A DNA stretch of 12,700 nt. Origin: an uncultured Mycoplasmatota bacterium (GTDB taxonomy: Bacteria > Bacillota_I > Bacilli_A > RF39 > UBA660). How positions within the stretch are numbered: the stretch's first letter is position 1; each line of letters starts with the position of its first letter. The notes beneath the pieces are model-generated. The model did not search any database and was not told the DNA's origin. It saw nothing but the letters and a program-made list of their open reading frames with translations. The stretch spans positions 1-12,700 of the forward strand of contig USET01000018.1 in NCBI GenBank assembly GCA_900553765.1, read 5' to 3'. Positions 6,011 to 10,653 of this stretch are shown piece by piece. Made by a program: the position numbers and the translations under genes.

Positions 6011-7705
6011 ATGAAAGGAAAATGTTTTAAAATAGGAGTATTTACTATATTTTTAACGATATTATTTTTTGTATCGCCAATGAAGGCAGATGCGATGCAG
6101 ATCTTTGTAAAAACGATATCTGGGAAGCATATTACTTTAGAAGTAGAACCGACAGATAGAGTAGAAGAGGTAAAAGAAAAGATCACTCAAAAAGAAGGAA
6201 TACCGGTTGTTTTGCAAACACTTATTTTTGCTGGAAAGACATTGGAAGATGGGAATACTTTGCAAGATTATAGTATTCAAAAAGACAGCACACTTCATTT
6301 ATTTTTAAAGACATATACGATTTCAATAGGGAAAAAACAAATTGAAGTGGTAGGAACTGGAGATGGACTTTATATCGATGCTGACGAAGGTACCAAGTAT
6401 ATTTATAAGGGAACAAATCCAAATAACTATATCAAATGGAACGATGAACTTTGGAGAATCGTATCTATTGCAGGACAACAAGTAAAACTTATTAAAGATG
6501 TTCCTTTAGAAGAATTTCAACCATTTAATACAGCTTCGAATGGAGTGTGGGAAAATTCTTCGCTGGGAGAGTACTTAAACACTACATATATAAATAAGTT
6601 TTCACCAAAGGGAAAAGAACAAATATTAAATGTTCCATTTTACGTAGGAGAAATCAATCCGAATAACGACGATTTACAGCAACAAATTGCAGATGAACAA
6701 TCTTCTGTTTGGGTAGGTCAAGTCGGATTGATTACGGCGAGTGAATTTTTAAAAGCAAATGGAAACGTAACACAGTGTGGAACATTTGCGGACAATAATC
6801 AAAATCATTCTGTATGCCGAGATACGAATTGGCTGCTTTACGATAGTAAAAATCAGTACAAACCTTGGTGGACGATAACACCGACACAATTATCACACGA
6901 TTCTATTTTTGCTGTGGATCAGTTTTATGGAGAATTAATCTATAGAATGGTAACGATAAACCATGCCGTACGTCCAGTTATTTCTATCAAGCTGAAAGAT
7001 AGTATATTGATTGGAAAAGGAACGAAGGAAGATCCTTATGAAATTGGTTTTATCGATGTTATCGATACTTTACATGGATCGATCAATTATACAATCGATG
7101 AAAATAGAGTTGTGACAATATCGGCAACTGCCGATTTAGGATATAAATTAAACAAGCTTGTAGTTACTGCTCAAGATGGTACGAAGATAGAAGTGCAAGA
7201 TGGTAAGTTTACAATGCCAGAAAGTAATGTTACTATTACTCCTTCGTTTGAAGCTATTTTGTATCAATTTGTCGATGGAGATAAAACATATGAAAATCAA
7301 GATTTAAAATTTACGTTGAATGGCGATTTAGTTCAACTCGATAAAGTTTTGGTGAATGGACAAACGTTGGATTTGAATCATTATATTGCACAACCAGGTA
7401 GTATGGAATTGATACTGAAAGTGGGATATTTGAAATCTTTAGTGCCAGGTACATATGAACTTGTTGTAGTTTATCAAAATGGAGTCAGCGCAAAAACAAC
7501 GTTTATGATAGAGGAGAAAAAGGATGTAATAGCACCACCAGAAGATAGTGGTAAGGAAGATGATCAAACGGAAGCAAATATCGAAAACAATCCATTAACG
7601 CTAGACAATATATTAAAGTATGTAGGATTGGGAAGTGTATCTATCATAGGAATGATAATAGCGGGGATTCAAATAAAGAAAAATGTAAAGTTTGAAACAA
7701 GATAG
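6011..7705 (+). CDS. Secreted, membrane-anchored protein with a eukaryotic-type ubiquitin domain
   Basis: 564 aa. Residues 1-28 are a signal peptide (positive start, hydrophobic core 8-22, SPMKADA end). The Ala26-Asp27-Ala28 site lies exactly before Met29, where ubiquitin begins: MQIFVKT. Residues 29-99 align without gaps to ubiquitin 1-71 with 51 identities (hand alignment to the remembered human sequence). All seven lysines (6, 11, 27, 29, 33, 48, 63), Ile44 and His68 are kept. Arg42 is Thr, Arg72 is Lys, and there is no Gly-Gly; the chain continues. Residues about 118-346 resemble DUF6273 ([32 protein letters not shown]), with Cys256 and Cys269 a possible disulfide. Residues 347-414 are an InlB-B/Big-like repeat ([13 protein letters not shown]), 415-503 an X2-like beta domain, 504-527 an acidic linker, and 528-557 a sorting-like motif NPLTLD plus membrane anchor and basic tail. 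Single-gene unit. Probable host-interaction surface protein; function inferred only. Confidence 0.9.
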   Translation: MKGKCFKIGVFTIFLTILFFVSPMKADAMQIFVKTISGKHITLEVEPTDRVEEVKEKITQKEGIPVVLQTLIFAGKTLEDGNTLQDYSIQKDSTLHLFLKTYTISIGKKQIEVVGTGDGLYIDADEGTKYIYKGTNPNNYIKWNDELWRIVSIAGQQVKLIKDVPLEEFQPFNTASNGVWENSSLGEYLNTTYINKFSPKGKEQILNVPFYVGEINPNNDDLQQQIADEQSSVWVGQVGLITASEFLKANGNVTQCGTFADNNQNHSVCRDTNWLLYDSKNQYKPWWTITPTQLSHDSIFAVDQFYGELIYRMVTINHAVRPVISIKLKDSILIGKGTKEDPYEIGFIDVIDTLHGSINYTIDENRVVTISATADLGYKLNKLVVTAQDGTKIEVQDGKFTMPESNVTITPSFEAILYQFVDGDKTYENQDLKFTLNGDLVQLDKVLVNGQTLDLNHYIAQPGSMELILKVGYLKSLVPGTYELVVVYQNGVSAKTTFMIEEKKDVIAPPEDSGKEDDQTEANIENNPLTLDNILKYVGLGSVSIIGMIIAGIQIKKNVKFETR

Positions 7706-7722
7706 GTTGTATATCTTGTTTT
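7695..7722 (+). terminator. Terminator of the ubiquitin-domain gene
   Basis: About 10-bp stem (AACAAGATA with TATCTTGTT plus one more A-T pair), 7-nt loop, ending in TTTTC. The TAG stop lies at the stem-loop junction. Confidence 0.75.
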
Positions 7723-7725
7723 CAT

Positions 7726-7755
7726 TTGACAAAAATGATGAAAATGTAGTAAATT
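7726..7755 (+). promoter_or_regulatory. Promoter for the 7781 gene
   Basis: Perfect TTGACA (7726-7731), 18-bp spacer, TAAATT (7750-7755, 4/6 match). Starts directly after the preceding terminator. Confidence 0.6.
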
Positions 7756-7780
7756 ATAAGCATGAGAGGAGTTGTTGATT

Positions 7781-8281
7781 GTGGCAGATATTCCAAGTTT
7801 TGCAAACAATGAATACAATCGTAAAGAGCAAGAGAAAGAGGAAATTTTAGCTCATACAAAAGTGACTTATAAAAATAAACATGCTATGAAGAAACATGCT
7901 AATGTTTCATGGATATTAAAAAGATTAGGGATTCTTGCACTTTTAGGTGCAGCAGGATATGGTGTTGTAAATGGTGCAGTAGAAAGCCATCAATATGAGT
8001 ATGTAGAACATAAAAACGATACTTATAACGAAGGACAAATTCAACATGCACATGAATTAAATAAGAGAAGCTTTGTACAGGATTATAAAATTGTGAATGA
8101 AGAAGCGACGACTCAAGATATTTTAGATGCAATTTACGAAGGACAATATCAAGATTACGTCGATCATAATGGAAGAGTAAGAATTGATAAAGACTTGCAA
8201 GGCGAACCTTTAGAAAACGATCAAGTCATAGAGTTTTCAGAGCAGTTTTTAGAGCAACACGCGGGAAAAAGCCGTAAATAA
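7781..8281 (+). CDS. Hypothetical single-pass membrane protein, 166 aa
   Basis: I choose the GTG at 7781 because AGGAG at 7767-7771 is then 9 nt away; TTG codons at 7772 and 7775 are too close to it. The product begins MADIPSFANNEYNRKEQ. Residues 1-43 are charged and basic (KNKHAMKKHA), followed by one membrane segment at about 44-66 (ILALLGAAGYGVVNGAV), so the N-terminus is inside and about 100 residues lie outside. The outer part is acidic, rich in Tyr, Asp, Gln and His, with no cysteines and no motif I recognise. The layout (basic N-terminus, glycine-rich membrane segment, acidic outer region) is like that of the next gene, which may make the two functionally linked. No family assigned. 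Confidence 0.75.
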   Translation: MADIPSFANNEYNRKEQEKEEILAHTKVTYKNKHAMKKHANVSWILKRLGILALLGAAGYGVVNGAVESHQYEYVEHKNDTYNEGQIQHAHELNKRSFVQDYKIVNEEATTQDILDAIYEGQYQDYVDHNGRVRIDKDLQGEPLENDQVIEFSEQFLEQHAGKSRK

Positions 8282-8303
8282 AACGTCGAACAGACGCTTT
8301 TTT
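8280..8303 (+). terminator. Short terminator after the 7781 gene
   Basis: 4-bp CGTC / GACG stem with GAACA loop, extended by AAA-TTT pairs past one mismatch, followed by six T residues. Overlaps the TAA stop. Confidence 0.6.
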
Positions 8304-8324
8304 ACTGTGCAACACTTTCGATGA

Positions 8325-8333
8325 TGATATAAT
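8325..8333 (+). promoter_or_regulatory. Extended -10 promoter for the transglutaminase-like gene
   Basis: TGA-TATAAT, perfect -10 with TGn extension and no good -35. Predicted start about 8340, shortly before TAGGA at 8346 and ATG 8356. Confidence 0.6.
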
Positions 8334-8355
8334 AAAGATAGAAAGTAGGAATAGT

Positions 8356-9372
8356 ATGGCATATTATGATAATCGATATAGTAGTTCAAAAAATACATAT
8401 AGTAATACGAAATATTCTAAAACGGCGACAACAAATAAAAAAAAGAAGAAAAAATATCGCGGCTTAAAAATATTTTTAGGTGGTATGATATTGCTTGGAA
8501 GTGCGGGAATTACATGTAAACTAGTAAAGGACTTTTTTCCTAGTCATGGTTCGAAAGAAGAAGTAATTGAGGAAGTAAATGTAGAAGATTATAAAATGGA
8601 AAACCCTGAAATTGTGGAAGCAGTAGAAAATGCATACGAGCAAGTAAATGTGGATGATGTCTTAGAATATCGAGAGTTTGTCGATGATCATTATGGAAAT
8701 GATCTATCCCCAAAAGTAAAAGATGCGATTGTAAAAGTAGGGACGATTCTTACTTACGACAATCGAGTCGCTGAAAATACAGAAGGTGCGACAGAACTTT
8801 CTAAAATGTATAATGATTGGGATACCAATATAGGAGAAGCATCTTTGCAGGCGATTGAAACTGGGCAAGGAATATGTAATAATTTCACTCAAATATTTAA
8901 CGCATTAATTAATGATGAGAATGATATGGAAGCTTACTATGTAAAAGGAACAGCAGATGGTGGAAGTCATGGTTGGTCTTTAGTATGTGATGAAAATGGA
9001 CAGTATCAACAGGTTGATATGACTTGGATCGATAATATGCAAGAGCAAACTAGTACGAAGGATACTAACGTGATTGGTGCTGTTAGTCAAAATCTTGATA
9101 ACTTTATCAATTTTACTGTTTTGGGAAGAGATGGTGCGATGATTGGAGAAGCATCTAAAGAACTTCCTGATCATTCTATGGATGAAGCATCGAAAGAATT
9201 GATCGAACAGGTAACAGGAGAGTCTTTTGATAATGGCAATGTAGTTTTAAAAGTTGGTGGAACGATCGTAAAGGTTGGAGGAGGTGCTGCTGCAATTGCA
9301 GCGGTTGCAGCTTACATCAAACATAAACAAAAACAAAAAGATAGACAGCGTGGAAGAAGTAGAGGAAGATAA
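8356..9372 (+). CDS. Membrane-anchored transglutaminase-like (cysteine-protease fold) protein
   Basis: 338 aa. The first 37 residues are rich in Ser, Tyr, Thr and then Lys; one membrane segment follows at about 38-58, an acidic outer helix region at 67-150, and a transglutaminase-like core at about 120-230. Its triad is visible: Cys174 in GQGICNNFTQIF, His205 in GGSHGWSLV and Asp221 in QQVDMTWID, in the order and spacing of bacterial transglutaminase-like/peptidase domains. A second glycine/alanine-rich membrane segment (about 298-320) leads to a basic tail ending RQRGRSRGR. The catalytic domain should face outside with both ends inside. The superfamily includes transglutaminases, peptidases and deamidases, so the reaction cannot be stated. 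It lies two genes after the ubiquitin-domain gene and just before cotE; a spore role is also possible. Confidence 0.8.
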   Translation: MAYYDNRYSSSKNTYSNTKYSKTATTNKKKKKKYRGLKIFLGGMILLGSAGITCKLVKDFFPSHGSKEEVIEEVNVEDYKMENPEIVEAVENAYEQVNVDDVLEYREFVDDHYGNDLSPKVKDAIVKVGTILTYDNRVAENTEGATELSKMYNDWDTNIGEASLQAIETGQGICNNFTQIFNALINDENDMEAYYVKGTADGGSHGWSLVCDENGQYQQVDMTWIDNMQEQTSTKDTNVIGAVSQNLDNFINFTVLGRDGAMIGEASKELPDHSMDEASKELIEQVTGESFDNGNVVLKVGGTIVKVGGGAAAIAAVAAYIKHKQKQKDRQRGRSRGR

Positions 9373-9387
9373 TATTCCTCTTTTTTT
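9361..9387 (+). terminator. Terminator overlapping the end of the transglutaminase-like gene
   Basis: Perfect 7-bp stem AGAGGAA / TTCCTCT, 7-nt loop containing the TAA stop, then a run of seven T residues (9381-9387). The left arm encodes the last residues of the protein. Confidence 0.9.
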
Positions 9388-9409
9388 GTACACATTTATC
9401 ACTTGTAAG

Positions 9410-9417
9410 CATACATT
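9410..9417 (+). promoter_or_regulatory. Sigma-E-like -10 element upstream of cotE
   Basis: CATACATT equals the sporulation sigma-E -10 consensus (CATACA-n-T). The -35 is weaker (ACATTT-like at 9392-9397). In Bacillus subtilis cotE has a sigma-E promoter, which fits. No housekeeping TATAAT is seen between the terminator and the start. Confidence 0.6.
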
Positions 9418-9435
9418 AAAGTGAGGGGTGAAGTT

Positions 9436-9969
9436 ATGGCTTTATATAAAGAAATCGTAACGAAAGCAGTCATTGGAAAAGGAAAGAAATATTTCAAAAA
9501 CAGCTATACATTAACACCGACAGATCAACCGACTACTGTATTAGGATGCTGGGTGATCAATCATCAATTTAAGGGGTATAAAACAGGTGATAAGATTGGT
9601 GTCGATGGTAGTTATGATGTAAATATTTGGTATTCTTATGAAAATGATAGTAAGACGACAGTTGTGAATAAGAAAATCGAGTATAACGATTTATTTAACG
9701 TAAAGACGAAAGCAAGTGCGGATTTAAGTGGCGATACTGACATTATTGTAAGAACGTTAAAACAGCCAAATTGTGTTAAAGTAAATATCGAAGATGATGG
9801 AACAATTTCTTTCGATATTGAAAAGGAATTAGGAGTTGAAATTGTCGGAGAAACCAAAGTTAAAATCTCTGTAGAAGAAGATGAAGAACCATGGGAAGAG
9901 GTAGAAGACGAAATGACTGAAGAAGTAGAAGAGCAAATTGAGAATGAAGTCGATGAAAAATACATATGA
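9436..9969 (+). CDS. cotE: CotE-family outer spore coat morphogenetic protein
   Basis: 177 aa starting MALYKEIVTKAV; AGGGGTGA at 9424 supports ATG 9436 over the upstream in-frame 9421. The sequence follows Bacillus CotE along its length, from memory: LGCWVINHQF (36-45), YDVNIWYSY (60-68), QPNC (110-113), VGETKVKI (137-144), and a strongly acidic C-terminal tail (147-174) rich in Glu and Asp. CotE forms the layer at the forespore surface on which the outer coat assembles. Its presence says the organism makes, or its ancestors made, Bacilli-type endospores. Single-gene unit with a sporulation-type -10 element and a strong terminator. No truncation or frameshift is visible. Confidence 0.93.
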   Translation: MALYKEIVTKAVIGKGKKYFKNSYTLTPTDQPTTVLGCWVINHQFKGYKTGDKIGVDGSYDVNIWYSYENDSKTTVVNKKIEYNDLFNVKTKASADLSGDTDIIVRTLKQPNCVKVNIEDDGTISFDIEKELGVEIVGETKVKISVEEDEEPWEEVEDEMTEEVEEQIENEVDEKYI

Positions 9970-9972
9970 TGT

Positions 9973-10006
9973 AGTGTCAACAAAAAAAGGTTGACACTTT
10001 CTTTTT
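9973..10006 (+). terminator. cotE terminator
   Basis: Perfect 9-bp stem AGTGTCAAC / GTTGACACT (9973-9981 / 9990-9998), A-rich 8-nt loop, then TTCTTTTT. The right arm contains the -35 box of the rpsP promoter. Confidence 0.9.
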
Positions 10007-10019
10007 GCTATGATAAAAT
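9991..10019 (+). promoter_or_regulatory. Strong promoter of rpsP-khpA
   Basis: TTGACA (perfect), 17-bp spacer, TGA-TAAAAT (extended -10, 5/6 match). The -35 lies inside the cotE terminator stem. Confidence 0.85.
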
Positions 10020-10041
10020 AATGACAGATTGGAGGGATACT

Positions 10042-10326
10042 ATGGCAGTTAAATTAAGATTAAAAAGAATGGGAGCTAAAAAGAAACCTTTCTACCGTGT
10101 GGTAGCAGCAGATTCTAGAAGCCCAAGAGACGGAAAATTCATTGAAACTGTAGGAACTTATAATCCATTAACAACTCCTGCAGAGATTAAAATCGATGAA
10201 GAAAAAGCTATGAAGTGGTTAGAAAATGGAGCAATTCCAACAGATACTGTTCGTGCTTTATTTAAGAAAGCTGGAATTAATGAAAAATTCCACAATGCAA
10301 AACAAGCAAAGAAAGCTGAGAAATAA
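10042..10326 (+). CDS. rpsP: 30S ribosomal protein bS16
   Basis: 94 aa, typical length. The start [19 protein letters not shown] is the family N-terminus and follows GGAGGG; the open frame from 9991 adds 17 residues that lie in the promoter, so it is not the start. Further conserved parts are [13 protein letters not shown] (19-31), [10 protein letters not shown] (34-43) and [16 protein letters not shown] (63-78). bS16 binds 16S rRNA and is needed for small-subunit assembly. First gene of a two-gene operon with khpA, as at the start of the rpsP region in many Firmicutes. Confidence 0.98.
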   Translation: MAVKLRLKRMGAKKKPFYRVVAADSRSPRDGKFIETVGTYNPLTTPAEIKIDEEKAMKWLENGAIPTDTVRALFKKAGINEKFHNAKQAKKAEK

Positions 10327-10328
10327 TT

Positions 10329-10574
10329 ATGGATTTAGCAGCATTAACAGAGTATTTAGTAAAAAATCTAGTGAAAGATCCTGATAGTGTCTCTGTAAAA
10401 CAGTTTGAAGAAGAGGATGATATGATCATTATCGAAGTATTAGTTTCTGATGATGATATGGGATCTGTCATTGGTCGTGGTGGTACGATCGCTAATGCGA
10501 TTCGTACAATTGTACAAGCTTCTAGCTATGTAAACGGAAATAAGAAAGTAAAGATCAATATTGATTCTTTCTAG
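10329..10574 (+). CDS. khpA: KH-domain RNA-binding protein KhpA (YlqC family)
   Basis: 81 aa, usual length. A single KH domain with the nucleic-acid-binding loop G49-R-G-G52 in GSVIGRGG, preceded by a beta-strand IIIEVLV and followed by the helix TIANAIRTIVQA. The start is 2 nt after the rpsP stop with no strong ribosome site, so translational coupling is likely. In other Firmicutes KhpA pairs with KhpB (Jag/EloR) and influences cell elongation and division through RNA binding. The rimM and trmD genes that often follow in this operon are absent; a terminator comes directly after the stop. Confidence 0.96.
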   Translation: MDLAALTEYLVKNLVKDPDSVSVKQFEEEDDMIIIEVLVSDDDMGSVIGRGGTIANAIRTIVQASSYVNGNKKVKINIDSF

Positions 10575-10609
10575 AAAATAGTGTTCTTGATGAAAGACAC
10601 TATTTTTTT
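10575..10609 (+). terminator. Terminator of rpsP-khpA
   Basis: Perfect 10-bp stem AAAATAGTGT / ACACTATTTT with a 12-nt loop, and a run of seven T residues (10603-10609) beginning in the stem's right arm. It abuts the khpA stop. Confidence 0.9.
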
Positions 10610-10614
10610 ATGTT

Positions 10615-10640
10615 CTCTTATGGTATACTATGGATAAGAG
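10615..10640 (+). promoter_or_regulatory. Extended -10 promoter of the ABC transporter within an inverted repeat
   Basis: TGG-TATACT (10621-10629) is an extended -10 with a 5/6 match. It is flanked by a perfect 7-bp inverted repeat, CTCTTAT (10615-10621) and ATAAGAG (10634-10640). The placement over the core promoter suggests a repressor operator. The predicted transcription start, near 10636, lies inside the right arm, so an RNA hairpin is less likely. Confidence 0.55.
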
Positions 10641-10653
10641 TAGGGAGAACGTT

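Noticed and set aside
6095..7705. Cytoplasmic start of the ubiquitin protein at Met29
   Set aside because: No good ribosome site precedes 6095, while GGAGAG precedes ATG 6011, and the 28 residues before Met29 form a complete signal peptide.
9636..9983. Minus-strand open frame rich in Ser opposite cotE
   Set aside because: It is the reverse reading of the Glu/Asp codons in the CotE acidic tail, which yields Ser-rich sequence. No start signals are seen.
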